Shown: in pieces, positions 47,853-59,466 of the stretch | Numbering within the stretch: the stretch's first letter is position 1 | How the letters are laid out: each line of letters begins with the position of its first letter | NCBI GenBank assembly: GCA_000333855.2 | Contig: CM007348.1 | Span: 254,956 to 318,955, forward strand | Reading direction: 5' to 3' | Length of the DNA: 64,000 nucleotides | Origin: Endotrypanum monterogeii | Taxonomy: Eukaryota > Euglenozoa > Kinetoplastea > Trypanosomatida > Trypanosomatidae | The notes under the pieces: model-generated | What the model saw: the letters and a program-made list of their open reading frames with translations, nothing else | Databases searched by the model: none | What the model was told of the DNA's origin: nothing | Made by a program: the position numbers and the translations under genes

Positions 47853-49883
47853 AGCAATAGGGGAAGGTGGTGCGCACGGTTAGGCATACATATGCCCAGC
47901 GACAGCAGCGGTGAGACGGAATGGGGCCGCTCCTCTTGGATACACAAGGACACGCAGATTACGGCAGCAGAGAAGGGGAGAGGCGATGACGACTCATATT
48001 GAACATGCGAGTGTTATATCGACTAGCAAGGAAAAAAAAAAAACAGCAACCCTGTCCTCCAAGTGCGTCTACAGAACACACTGAAACATCCCTACTGCTC
48101 GTTAGCGGTACACACGACGAGGCTGGGGTGAATGGGGGTGGTGGTGGTGGCTGTGGGTAGAGGCATCTATTCTAGTACTACTCTACTCGCTTCCTCCCTT
48201 ATTTCTTCCCTTCTCCCGTTAGCTTTTCTGCTCATTGATTTTTCTTTTTTTTTTTTGCGGAGGGGGCGGGAGGTGTTGTTGACACTGGTGCCACATACTT
48301 GGCTTGCTACCACCTCCAAAGGTAATCCTGGACCTACGCGGACGTCAAAACGTGAGGAACATGCAGCAGGGGTCTACGAAAAGCGGTTCCCTTCTCACTC
48401 GGGTAAAAAAAAAAAAATAAAAGTGCAGAAGAAAGGAGAGGAGGGGTAAAGGAAAGGGGAGGGGTCGTTGGGCTCACGGACATGTTTCGTTGAGGCAAGG
48501 GTCATAGGTAGAGCTGTTGGACCTGCAGTGGCGACCCCCTCGAATCATGCAAGTAGCAAAGATAAGTGGAACTTAGTTCTGAGATACACTGGTGACTTAG
48601 ACACTCAAGACTCCACACTGCAGCGTCCAGTGCATGCTCTCAGGTCGTCCTCTTTCATGCAGCTTACAGCATCACCAAAAAAAAAAATTGCCCATGTTTT
48701 GTTAACTGTGTTTCGTTGGGCTTCGCCAAGAGATCCGCTCTACTCGCAGGATGGCAGATCGATAGACGGGTCTGGAAAAGATGTATGTGGGTATCAAGTA
48801 GACTTTCCACCTGGTTTTCTTTGCTGATCATGCGCGGGAGGTTCCGGAGGGGATAGAATCTCCTTGTCTACTTCCTACTATGGGAAGCTTGACAGCCTCA
48901 GGTACGTAGGACTCAAGGTCACTTCCAATGACTCCACGCAGCACCGGGTAATAGATTTTGGGTCGCAGCCCTGAGATGTTGTCATTGTGGTGGCAGCTGA
49001 CTGTCGCGGGATCATTTTCTCGTGCTTCAGCTCTTTCCCTCTCTCGTTCTCCTCCTCTCCCGAACAGTCCTCGAAAACATGATTTTTATTAGACAGGCTC
49101 GGTACTTTTTTTGTTTTTTTACGTATTATGTCGCTTATGCAGTGTTCCTTATGTGGCTGCGGGTTTGTTTTGCTTGCCGCAATGGTGGTCTATTATTATT
49201 ATTGTTGCTGCTCTTGCTGCTGCACCTATTGTGTTCCTGGTAGAAACCTCAGTGTTGCGCTGAGAGGAAAAAAAGGTTTTTCTCTTTTTGTGTGTATTTG
49301 TTTGCATCTGTTTCGGATGTATAACCTCGTGTTTTTCCTGTCTGCCCACTTGTTCCTCCCTTTTTTCACCCCTTTTTGGGCTGTTCGTCCGCGATGAAGT
49401 ACGCCCACGATTCTCTTCTTTTTTTTTGGTTCATTTTTTACTAAAATATATCTGTGTGGTGCCGCTTCGGTCTTGCTTATGTCGTGCGAAACAACTTAAC
49501 GTATTTCTTCTGTTCACGCTTCGCGCCGCCCACGGTCATTCCTAACACGTCTGAACAGTCGTTCGAGCCTGCAACCACCTCAGACCCTTTTTCTATCCCC
49601 CCCCCCCTGCACCGACTCTACATACACTGCTGTCCTCACGTCAGGCTTACAGGTTCCCTTGAGTAGCTCTTACTTACACAGCCCATAGACTTGTGTGAGT
49701 GTTTGTGTTTGTGTGTGTATTATTCGAGGCTGTGTGCGATCGAGAGCCAACCCCCATCCCTCACACCAAACGAGAGAAGACACTTATTTCTGTTTACTTC
49801 AGGCACACGTTCGTGTATGTCTGGGCCACTCAGTCCTCGGAACATCTCTGAGGATCGACAAACTGGTCGAACATACACCTCGT
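47853..49883. other. intergenic region after the amastin-like gene, left part
   Basis: No convincing gene. The stretch 48470-49010 has balanced composition unlike the simple repeats around it and may be decayed coding or retroposon sequence, but no frame carries recognisable features. T- and A-runs are at 48242-48257, 48404-48416 and 48677-48687. Confidence 0.45.
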
Positions 49884-51076
49884 ATGCATCGATGCTGACA
49901 TGTCGGTTCTGTGGGAGGGGGAGGGGGGGGAGTGTGTCGAGTTCTGGATCACATGCTGGGACCCCCAAAACTGGGAACGGCGCGGCAGAGTGGCCAGGCT
50001 TGCAAAGACGACAAATGTCCGGGTCGCCGATGGAGGAGCTGCGTGTTACCTGTGGCTTGGCAAGTGGGCAGGGCGACCTGGCTGCTTCCCTACACCCTTC
50101 CACACGATGCTGGCGGGAGTCTGGGAGAGATGGAGTGAGCAGGTCTCCCTGCCCGGGTTGTCGTCGTGCGTGACATGCACCCCATGCACACCGTGTGTAG
50201 TTGGCACAGGGCACCAGCGCCGATAATCTGTCGTGCCGCTGCTTACCCCCCGTGGAGATGACGTGCCGAGGGGAGGAGGGGGGCCCGTGGTAGCGCTTGT
50301 GNNNNNNNNNNNNNNNNNNNNNNNNNNNNNNNNNNNNNNNNNNNNNNNNNNNNNNNNNNNNNNNNNNNNNNNNNNNNNNNNNNNNNNNNNNNNNNNNNNN
50401 NNNNNNNNNNNNNNNNNNNNNNNNNNNNNNNNNNNNNNNNNNNNNNNNNNNNNNNNNNNNNNNNNNNNNNNNNNNNNNNNNNNNNNNNNNNNNNNNNNNN
50501 NNNNNNNNNNNNNNNNNNNNNNNNNNNNNNNNNNNNNNNNNNNNNNNNNNNNNNNNNNNNNNNNNNNNNNNNNNNNNNNNNNNNNNNNNNNNNNNNNNNN
50601 NNNNNNNNNNNNNNNNNNNNNNNNNNNNNNNNNNNNNNNNNNNNNNNNNGAGTCTGCAGGTCCCCGTGAGGGTGTGCAGGGCCTGTGGGTGCGGTGAGTC
50701 GGCGCTCGTCAAGTTCCCGTGTGGGCTTGCCCGCCAAACACCTTGACCACCTCCCTCTCTTCCGCAGGACACACCCTGGGGTCCGCCTCTGCGCTGGGAC
50801 CCGGCCCCACAGGCTGCTGGCGTTATGTTGGGGCGAGCGGTGGGCTCCCGTGTGTGTAGAACGGTGCAGCGCTGTGGGTGCTCGACGACTGGGGATGCGG
50901 AGGCGTGAGGTGCAGTGTGGTTGCGTGGCGGGCGCCTGTTCGGTCGAGTCGGGTTTGGATGTAGGTGATGTATTCCCCTATCCCTATCCCTCCCAGCTAG
51001 GGGGAGGAGGGGGAGGGGCAGCGCCGGGTGGGAGGGCAGAGAGGAGTTTCCCCAGGCAAGCGGATGTGGCGAGGAT
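49884..51076 (+). repeat. dispersed repeat, copy 1 (interrupted by N gap), SIDER-like candidate
   Basis: Similar almost base for base to 55797-56731. Copy 1 spans 418 bp before the gap and 427 bp after it. Similarity starts near ATGCATCGATGCTG and ends at GTGGCGAGGAT; the flanks differ. It is GC-rich, non-coding, not flanked by any obvious coding sequence, and lies in long intergenic/3'UTR DNA. These traits fit the degenerate short retroposons (SIDERs) of Leishmania, but I cannot confirm the family signature. The orientation is arbitrary. No clear A-tail or target-site duplication was found. Confidence 0.85.
50302..50649. other. assembly gap (348 N) inside the dispersed repeat
   Basis: The matching interval in the intact copy (56217-56290) is only 74 bp. 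The gap size is therefore either a scaffold estimate or hides ~270 bp of extra sequence. Confidence 0.99.
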
Positions 51077-54000
51077 GGGTGTGGCTGAGAATAAGGTATT
51101 GTAAACCACGAATTTGTACTGTCAGGGTGTGGCTGCATCATTTGCACAGCTGATGTTTTTCGTGGTTCTTGTGCCTCTTTATTATTTATATATTTTACTA
51201 GTGTGTGCGCATTATGGTGTGGTTGCGCCTATGCGAGCGAGCATTTGGTAGCGTTATGTATTTGTTTAGTTTCATTTTCTGTTTGTGTTACGCGGCCCTA
51301 TCGCAGAAACGTAGTTTTCTTCCAATGATGCCTCATTGTTTTTTTTTTTTGTTCTTCCTTTGTATCTGCGCATTTCTTCCCACTCCTCCGCAGCACCAAC
51401 GCTTCCCCAATATGAGCGTGCATGCTTTCCAATTTCTGTGTTGAAGACCTGATGTTTTCCACTTTCTCCCCTGTGTTCAACCACCTCACTCATCCCCTGC
51501 CTGCATAGTTGTCTTGTTAGGCCGCATCAATGTCTCGGCATCAGTTATTCTTTTCCCATCATGGTGGCAGTACAACGTGCTCCACTCCGGAAACAATGAC
51601 ATATTTTTGTTTTTGGATGTAGGAAACATATCATGCCGTTGTCTGACTTCGCGATGAATTCATCATGTTCCTGCGACAGAAGTTTGATCTTTTGCCGTTT
51701 CTTCTTGTTTGTAGCGTGTGTGTCTCTCATGATTGTTTTTTTTTTCTGTGTTTTGACCGCAGGCCGCATGTCCAGGTTTCGAGGCAGGCCAAAATTGAGC
51801 GCGGTATATTTGTTCCCTTTTTGTCTCAGGTAATTTGTATTATTACGTATACATATATATTTATGTATATGTGTATCTATCTTTGAGGGTGGGAATGCAT
51901 ATTTAAACCGATTTCATTTTCATTTTTTCCTAGCATGGTGCGTTCATATTTAAAAAAAATGATGACTGTCACTGCCGCTACTTTGACTGCTGCAGGCACA
52001 CACACACACACACACGGAAAGGAAAAGAAAGACTACAATGCGAGGCAGCGATTGAAAGAAAAAAACGCCGGCAACTACAGGATGGTTGAACATTAAAAAA
52101 AAATGACATGGTAGGGTATCCACGGTACCTCTTTTTTGTTTGTTTTGTGATTTTGCCTCTCCTGCCTCGGACGTACCACCTACTTTTCTTCCATACTTCG
52201 CATTGCTTTACGCACCCCCGCCGCAGAGGAGCCCTCGCACATCTGCTATATTCCTTTCAGCAACTCATTTTTTTTTTTAAAGGAATTTGTGCGGTGCAGT
52301 TATTGAACTCACTCTCTGAATGATCGCCGCTACTGTCTTATGGGCTCGACTTGCTCTTCTTCGTATTATTATTATTATTCCACTTTTTTTTTTCCTGATC
52401 ATCATCGCGACACGCCGGTGCATCGGTTATTTCTCGGAAGCATACGCGTGCATGTGTGTGTGTGTGTGTGTGTGTAGGGGCGGGGGACTGGAGGCCACAG
52501 ATGTTTCCTTCATATTCTTGAACCGTTGAAAGGAGAAGTTTTATTTTCTTTCCCGATGTCCTCCATGTTTGGGGTTTGCTTTTTCGGTGACTTTGTCAAT
52601 TTACCGCCACCCCTCCACCCCCCCCTCCCCCCTCCCCCTCGGCTTTGTGTCGTGCATGTGCCGCTTATAGTGCTGCACGGTGATGTAGAGTTTTTCTTTC
52701 CTTGATACAGCTGGGCAATGGGAAGGGCGGGAGCGGGCAGGGGTTGGAAAAGCTGGGTGATATAAGGGGGGTAGAAATAAGAATGTTTAAGATTCTGCGC
52801 ACGGAGCACCGAAAGAGCAATACAACTTGGATCGTCCCATGATCAATCAAAAGGGAAAGAAAAACGGGCAGGTGATGGTGATCATTCTGTGCCTCGACAC
52901 ACTTCTGTTTTTCCCTCTTCCCCATTCTATGTCACCTGTCTTCAACTTTTTTCGTTAGTCTATGTTGTGTTCTCCTATTCACATTGTTTACTGTATTGGA
53001 AGTCTGTAGAGGTATCTGTCTGCGGGTGTGGGTGGGTGCGAGTGTGGGTGGGTGCGAGTGTGGGTGGTGGTGGTGGGGGGGGGGCACGCTTTGTATCCGC
53101 ATGTGTGTAGTTACGCAGTCCTCATTTTTTATCAGGTGTGCGATATCATTGTATACAAGGGGGTGGGTGAAAGACCCGGCTGCGTCTCTTTCTGCACGTA
53201 CTTTGCCCTTCCTGCCTCGCTCCCTCCCTCCCCCCTTTTTTTTTCTGGTCTGTTATCCATATGAGTCTTTTATGGTCTTCGCTCATGCAATACGAAAAAA
53301 AAAAGTCGAGGGGGGTGGGGGTCATTTGATCTCGCTTTTTTCAATCCACCGCTTCCTCCTTCCTTCTTGTCCTCCTCTCTTTTTCACCATATTTTTTTTT
53401 CTTTGTTTTTTTTCCCCGAGACTTCTTGTGTTGCTGATGTATGTCAGTACGTATAAATAAAAAAAAACTCGAGAAGATGCAAACGCACACACACACACAC
53501 ACGAAAAGTCGTTCGCATGCTTATTCGAGGATGTGGTTGTTCAGTGCTGAGTAGAAGTGCAGGAAAACGTCTGCGTCTGCGCCAAAAATAAAAAAGAAAA
53601 AGAAAACGCGCTCGTTTCATATGTGTGTGTGTGTGTGTGTGTCTGAGGGGAGGGGGGGGCCACGGGAGAGAAGAGGGGAAACAAGTGCAGCAGAGGTGAT
53701 CTGGAACTCAGCGCTCTGCCAAATGAAGCTATGAAGCGTTCCCCCCTCCGCGGTTGCCCTCACGAGGGGTGATTGGTCCTTTTTTTTTATTTTTCAGCTC
53801 CTGACGCAGCCCTGCTTGTTTTGATCTTTTTCTCTCCAGGAGCTGAGGTGTATAAACTTGAATTGTCGCTCTGGTGTGCTCTATGCACAATTTTTGCTCA
53901 ATCTCGTTATGTCTGATGATTCTTCTATGTTAGGTGCAGATGGAATCGAGGCTGATTGGAGGTCAGTTATATTCCTCATCTGCCGAAGGCGGTGTTTTAA

Positions 54001-54422
54001 GGGGAATGGGGGAAGTAGTTGTGAGCCCCCTCCTTTCCTTTTCCTTTCTTGCTCTCTCGTCCACATGTCGTGTTAACAGCAGCGCTTGTGCGCTCGGCTC
54101 ACGTGCGCAGTGTCCCGCCACCCGTACTCACTGCTTCTCTTTAACTTCTCTCCTACCTGTTTTCGCATCTTTGCACCCTTGGCTATCCGGATGTGGCATC
54201 GCCGCTTCACTCGCGTTGCTCAAGAAGCACCGCGCTCCACCTCTTCTTGTTTTTTTCCCCACCGAAGTTTCGTTGCTCGTTCCCTTCAAAAGCTTCACAA
54301 CAAATCTAGCACCGACAAGCACAACATCAACCACACCTCCACTGGATATTATTTTGCTTTTTTTTTTCCTTCTTGCATCTCGAAAAATACATTCATATCC
54401 GTTGGCACCTCGATCAAGGAAG
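51077..54422. other. intergenic region upstream of ETF-alpha
   Basis: No convincing gene in 3.3 kb. It has CA tracts (about 51998-52014, 53486-53502), TG tracts (about 52455-52476, 53621-53642), a GGGTGGGTGCGAGTGT repeat near 53027-53065, many T-runs and C-runs near 52618-52639. On the minus strand at about 53702-53735 there is a tRNA-like D-arm/A-box sequence without a T-arm. Candidate acceptors for ETF-alpha are an AG at 54266-54267 after a T/C tract, and an AG at 54417-54418, only 4 nt before the ATG. Confidence 0.5.
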
Positions 54423-55400
54423 ATGTTTCGTGTGACAACATACTCATTGGGCAAGGCCCTTGTCATCGCTGAGATGATTAACGGGAAAGTTTCCCCAGCG
54501 ACCCTGTCTGCAATTACAGCAGCTGCGAAGGTTGGTCCAGTGACTGCATTGGTGGCTGGTTCAGCGGCCAAGGATGAGGCCCAGGTACTTGCCAAGGTCA
54601 AGCCTCTCACAAGTGTGCTGGCGGCGGTTGGGGAGCACTACAACCACGGCCTGCCAGAGGAGTACGTGCCTCTCATCGATGCTGCAGTGAAAGCGAACGA
54701 TTACACTCACGTGTTTGCAGGGACGTCAGCGTTTGGCAAGAACATAATTCCCAGGGCGGCAGCGAAGCAGGGCTGCATGCCCATCCCGGAGGTGACGGAG
54801 ATCAAGGATGAGAGCACATTTGTGCGGGAAACATTCGCAGGCAATGCAATTACCACCATCAAGTCGTCTGACAAGATTAAGTATTGCACGTTGCGCGGCA
54901 CTGCTTTCGAGCATGCTGAGCGAGAAGGCGGTAGCGCAGCGGTGGAGGATCTCCCCGCTACCCCGGCACTCGGTAAAGCGAAATTTATAGAGGACCAGGT
55001 GTCTAGCAGCGACAAGCCTGATCTAACGACTGCCGCAACTGTCATCTCTGGCGGACGGGGAATGAAAAACGGTGAGAACTTCCGGATGCTCGAAGACCTC
55101 GCTGCTCCTCTTCATGCGGCTGTCGGCGCGACTCGTGCTGTCGTCGATGCAGGTTATGTGCCTAATGAGATGCAGGTGGGTCAGACGGGCAAAACGGTCG
55201 CACCGAATTTTTACCTTGCCTGCGGCATCTCGGGAGCGATTCAGCACGTGGCTGGCATGAAGGGCTCGAAGGTGATCGCGGTGGTCAACACGGATGCGGA
55301 GGCGCCATTTTTTCAGATTGCTGACTACGGCATTGTCGAGGATCTCTTCAAGGTGGTGCCGGCACTGACGGAGAAGATCAAGGCGGGTAGTCAACAGTAA
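54423..55400 (+). CDS. ETFA: electron transfer flavoprotein subunit alpha
   Basis: A 325-residue mitochondrial-matrix flavoprotein subunit that, with ETF-beta, passes electrons from acyl-CoA and other dehydrogenases to ETF:ubiquinone oxidoreductase. The FAD-binding C-terminal domain is clear: VISGGRGMKNGENF (207-220), VGQTGKTVAPNFYLACGISG (252-271), then IQHVAGMKGSKVIAVVNTDA (273-292), PFFQIADYGIVEDLF (295-309), the family signature. The N-terminal domain starts with a short segment MFRVTTYSLGKALVIAE, so the targeting sequence would be very short. The frame stays open upstream (an in-frame ATG at 53940, MESRLIGG), but that stretch is Ser/Phe-rich and contains splice-like tracts, so 54423 is preferred. 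The gene is bracketed by the two copies of the dispersed repeat. No key residue appears to be missing. Confidence 0.96.
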   Translation: MFRVTTYSLGKALVIAEMINGKVSPATLSAITAAAKVGPVTALVAGSAAKDEAQVLAKVKPLTSVLAAVGEHYNHGLPEEYVPLIDAAVKANDYTHVFAGTSAFGKNIIPRAAAKQGCMPIPEVTEIKDESTFVRETFAGNAITTIKSSDKIKYCTLRGTAFEHAEREGGSAAVEDLPATPALGKAKFIEDQVSSSDKPDLTTAATVISGGRGMKNGENFRMLEDLAAPLHAAVGATRAVVDAGYVPNEMQVGQTGKTVAPNFYLACGISGAIQHVAGMKGSKVIAVVNTDAEAPFFQIADYGIVEDLFKVVPALTEKIKAGSQQ

Positions 55401-55796
55401 TAATATTTGAGGGAGCAGCAGGGAAAGGGGAAAAAAAAGGAAGAGGGGGGAGGGACTCGTCAAGCAGCAGTACTTCAGCGAGGAGGTGCGAGAGCGATAT
55501 GCAGTGCCTCCCAGTAGACACTCCGCACTGATGTCTTCTTGTTTCTGTGACATGAGGACGGTTCGTCTACACCGCCCTGCCTATACTCACTCTAGACTCT
55601 GGAGTAGTAGCATCCGAAATCCCGTGGAGAGGACACACTGTGCCGATGGACTCCTCTTACATGAAAGTGCTGCTGTGCCGCCAAAAGAATGCCAACGAGA
55701 ACGTGACCATCTCGTTTTTTTTTTTTTCGTTTGTTTGTTTGTTTAACTGGAAGCAGTCATATTTGAAGAAGACCAGCTCATTCTCGCTTGCCAGGC
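55401..55796. other. 3'UTR of ETF-alpha before the dispersed repeat
   Basis: No gene seen. It has a purine-rich start (55407-55456) and a T-run at 55716-55727 followed by GTTT repeats. The repeat begins about 396 nt after the stop and so probably lies inside the ETF-alpha 3'UTR. Confidence 0.5.
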
Positions 55797-56731
55797 ATGC
55801 ATCCATGCTGGCATGTCGGTTCTGTGGGAGGGGGAGGGGGGGGGGAGTGTGTCGAGTTCTGGATCACATGCTGGGACCCCCAAAACTGGGAACGGCGCGG
55901 CAGAGTGGCCAGGCTTGCAAAGACGACAAATGTCCGGGTCGCCGATGGAGGAGCTGCGTGTTACCTGTGGCTTGGCAAGTGGGCAGGGCGACCTGGCTGC
56001 TTCCCTACACCCTTCCACACGATGCTGGCGGGAGTCTGGGAGAGATGGAGTGAGCAGGTCTCCCTGCCCGGGTTGTCGTCGTGCGTGACATGCACCCCAT
56101 GCACACCGTGTGTAGTTGGCACAGGGCACCAGCGCCGATAATCTGTCGTGCCGTTGTTTACACCCCGTGGAGATGACGTGCCGAGGGGAGGAGGGGGGCC
56201 AGTGTGAGTGCTTGTGCGGTTCCGACGCCGGCGACACCCGTGGGACCGCCCCCGAGGTGCACTGTGGAGTCGTGCTGCTGCCCATGGAGAGAGTCTGCAG
56301 GTTCCCCTGAGGGTGTGCAGGGCCTGTGGGTGCGGTGAGTCGGCGCTCGTCAAGTTCCCGTGTGGGCTTGCCCGCCAAACACCTTGACCACCTCCCTCTC
56401 TTCCGCAGGACACACCCTGGGGTCCGCCTCTGCGCTGGGACCCGGCCCCACAGGCTGCTGGCGTTATGTTGGGGCGAGCGGTGGGCTCCCGTGTGTGTAG
56501 AACGGTGCAGCGCTGTGGGTGCTCGACGACTGGGGATGCGGAGGCGTGAGGTGCAGTGTGGTTGCGTGGTGGGCGCCTGTTCGGTCGAGTCGGGTTTGGA
56601 TGTAGGTGATGTATTCCCCTTTCCCCTATCCCCTATCCCTATCCCTCCCAGCTAGGGGGAGGAGGGGGAGGGGCAGCGCCGGGTGGGAGGGCAGAGAGGA
56701 GTTTCCCCAGGCAAGCGGATGTGGCGAGGAT
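55797..56731 (+). repeat. dispersed repeat, copy 2 (complete), SIDER-like candidate
   Basis: A 935-bp intact copy matching 49884-51076. It differs by G-run lengths, scattered single bases and an extra 14 bp in a CCCCTAT-type stretch near 56615-56645. Its position just downstream of a coding gene is where Leishmania SIDER retroposons usually sit and where some act on mRNA stability; that role is inferred from the family, not shown here. Frames up to 211 codons on the minus strand reflect GC-rich composition and lack domain features I trust. Confidence 0.85.
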
Positions 56732-56891
56732 AGGGGAAGGTGATGATTTTGTTTGTTTTCATTCCACAGACACTTTCATGTATCCAGAGATACGGGTGTC
56801 TATCCCATCTCGGAAGGAAGGGATGAAGATGGGGCAGGGCAGGGCGATGCTGCATTATGGAGCCGAATTCCATTCAGTGACATGAACGACG

Positions 56892-56922
<31 letters not shown>

Positions 56923-59264
56923 CATGCACACATATTATATATATAGTATGTATCGATCCGTGCGGAAGAGGAGCAAGTCAAAACATATGATGCGTTTTCT
57001 TTTTTTTTTTTGTGGTTGTTTGTGAGTCGTGAAGCACTGTGGTCCTGAGTCACTGATAGGGAGTGCGTTAAAATTCGCAAAGTGGGGGACCCAACAGGAG
57101 GTGAGTGGGACTCGGGCATTAGACAATTCTTCTTCTTGTTCGTAGATGGCGCTCATCAAAAGGAAACTGTAGCTCCGCGAATGGCGTTTAATCGGTATCC
57201 AACCGATGGGGAAAGATGTCTTTGAGAACATGACGAGGCTTTGCTCCCCCGTACCGTTCATTAGCCACCAGAAGTGGCGGGCTGGTACATGCCAGGGTCC
57301 GTGTGCACACGAGAGCGGATGCTGAGCCTGCATCACATGCCTGTAGATGATAGGAGCATGTGGGGGAGGAAAACACGGGGGTTTTCAAAGGAGTGCTTTC
57401 ACGTGGGCAGAGGCAGATGTAAAGAGTGCATTTTTCGCTGTCGCTCATCAACTCAAGAGCCAAAGGGTCGTTGTTTCTATTTTTGCGTGGTGGCAGTTTA
57501 TTTTTCGCTGCATTTCCCTCTGTTTATCTTATCCCGCAATATGCGCCCACAGAATGTGGAGGGGAAGGGGGGGGGGAGGGCGGAAGGGGGAAAGGGGGAA
57601 AGGGGGAAGTGTGTGTCTTTTCCCGTTTTCTTTTTTGTTCCTCTTTTTTTTTTGTTTTCCTCCCCGATTTCTGTTCTTCTTCCCGTGGCTGACTTATCGT
57701 CTCTCCCAGGCGGGAGGCGCCTCTTCACCCCCTTTCATGTTGCTCTGCTGTGGTGTGTCCTCTCGCCATTGTGAGCTTGGTCAAAGAGGATCAAAAACAA
57801 ACAAATATTCATTTTGAACGAACTGGGAAACACATTTATACCACCGCCATATATACGTGCGTGTTTCTGGGCAACGTTTCTTCTTCATACCATATCGATG
57901 TCAGATCGACACTTGGAACAACAGAAGAACGTTGGCGGTGCATACAGATCTGAATAAAAGAGCAACGTAAGGGATGTCATACATACTTCCCCCCCTCGTT
58001 ACACACAAACATACACACACACACACACACACAGCTGCAAGCTCATCCGTGTGGGCTGCTGACACACTGCATAGGAGTTGGAGAAATAGTCTGCCGTGTG
58101 TGTTGGCAGAAACGGGTTTTTTTTTTTACTATTATTATTGTTGTTTTACTTTTTCACTGTAAGTGTTCGTGCCTTTTTTTTTGTTCTCCATGCCCTCTTA
58201 CACTGCGTTGTTTTGTTTGGACGCGACACACATGCACGTACGCTCACTTTGTATGTTTCCTTTTTTTTTGTGTTTCTACTATTCAGGCGGCTGTAGGGCG
58301 GAGAACGGTTGCGAGAGGTAGCGAGTGGAGTTCAAGGTAGCGTGGGGTAGAGGAGATGTGAGCGTCCCCTGTCCTTTTTTTTCCTTTTCGCGTTCTTCCC
58401 TTTGACTGCTTTGCCCCCTCTCATTTCGTGCTTATGTGTCTCGTGTTCTGTCATGGCTTTTCTTCCTGTGTGCGTTGATCTGTCTGCTTCTCTGGCCCAT
58501 TTCTTTGGCTGTATTTTTCTCTGTTTCTCGCTTTCTTTTTTTTTTTTTTTTGGATGTTTGTCTGTCTTTGTTATTGTGAAAAAATCTTTTTTTTCTGGTT
58601 CCTTCTTCAGGTGTTTTTCTTCCTTGAGTTTTTTTTCTCCCTTTATCCCTACCTTCCTTCTCCTCCTCCCTTGTCAGCTGATAGCTTCCTTTGGCATTGC
58701 GCATGCACGCAGACGGCCATGCCTCCCTCTTTTTTTTTTTCTCGGCTACAGACACCCTTGGAAACGCACAAAGAAGCAACAAGACAAACATCATCCGCAA
58801 CAAAACATGTATTACTGTGTTGTTGTCCACTGTCGTTGGCGGGGTGCAGGCGTTGCCATGAAAAAAAAAAAGAAGAGGACTGATGGAGAAGTAGGAGACA
58901 GAAGGGCAAACGCTTGTGTGATGTCACACCGCTCGATCCCCAACACTTTTGAACCCCTCTTCTTTTTTTTTTTTTTGCAGCCAGGGAGTGGATGGGAAAG
59001 GTGTGTGTGTAGAAATGGAAGAAGCGGTCCACGGAAGCCGTCATCTCCCAATGACGCAGTCCACGATACGCTTTAACAAATGCTATACATTTTTTTTTCA
59101 GATTCACAGATGGGGCAGTCACGCCCTCACCCCCCGCCCGCTTCCGTCTCCGAGTGTATCACTTCGCTATTTACTGCCCCTCAACTGCTCCCTTTCTCTT
59201 CCCGACAAGACGGGGGCGCCATTTTCTTTGTTTTTTTTCTGTACAAGGGCATCATAACACACTG
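56732..59264. other. 2.5-kb intergenic region before the acyl-CoA synthetase
   Basis: No gene seen. It has a TA tract at 56892-56915, a G-rich block (57558-57608), a CA tract (58012-58033), many T-runs, and AG sites after T/C tracts (for example the AG at 58979-58980 after a long T-run). Frames of 100-220 codons are Phe/Ser-rich products of T-runs. Confidence 0.5.
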
Positions 59265-59301
59265 GCCCCCCCTCTCCCCCTCTCCCCCTCCCCCCCATCA
59301 G
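59265..59301 (+). promoter_or_regulatory. predicted spliced-leader acceptor for the acyl-CoA synthetase
   Basis: An almost pure C/T tract (59265-59297) is followed by CATCAG with the AG at 59300-59301. The 165-nt leader has no ATG before 59467. Confidence 0.65.
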
Positions 59302-59466
59302 CTAAAGGAAAACGGGAGCAACATTTTATTTCAATATCGTGCGCACCAGAGAACTAATATCTCGTTGACAACCTTCCGCACGCCTTTCCTGGGCCGGCTA
59401 CGGTTTCCCATCACACCAGGTTCTCCGGTGCAAAATATTATCAAAAAAAAACAGAAAATTTATACA

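Noticed and set aside
50243..50737. Long frames spanning the N gap
   Set aside because: They consist mostly of undetermined residues and have no evidential value.
53688..53742. tRNA-like sequence on the minus strand (A-box style TGGCAGAGCGCTGAG followed by TTCCAGATC)
   Set aside because: A D-arm could form, but the anticodon stem pairs poorly and no GGTTCGAATCC-type T-arm follows. At most a relic.
53940..54422. In-frame upstream extension of ETF-alpha from an ATG at 53940
   Set aside because: It is Ser/Phe-rich, contains splice-type tracts with AGs and has no family similarity; ETF-alpha similarity begins at 54423.
55743..56378. 211-codon minus-strand frame in the dispersed repeat with CRLC...H residues
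   Set aside because: The Cys/His spacing does not match the zinc knuckle of non-LTR retrotransposons. Frames are open in several phases because of GC-rich composition.
56610..56650. CCCCTAT/CCCTAT runs resembling telomeric repeats
   Set aside because: The trypanosomatid telomere repeat is TTAGGG/CCCTAA. The unit here is different and varies between the two repeat copies like a simple-sequence tract.
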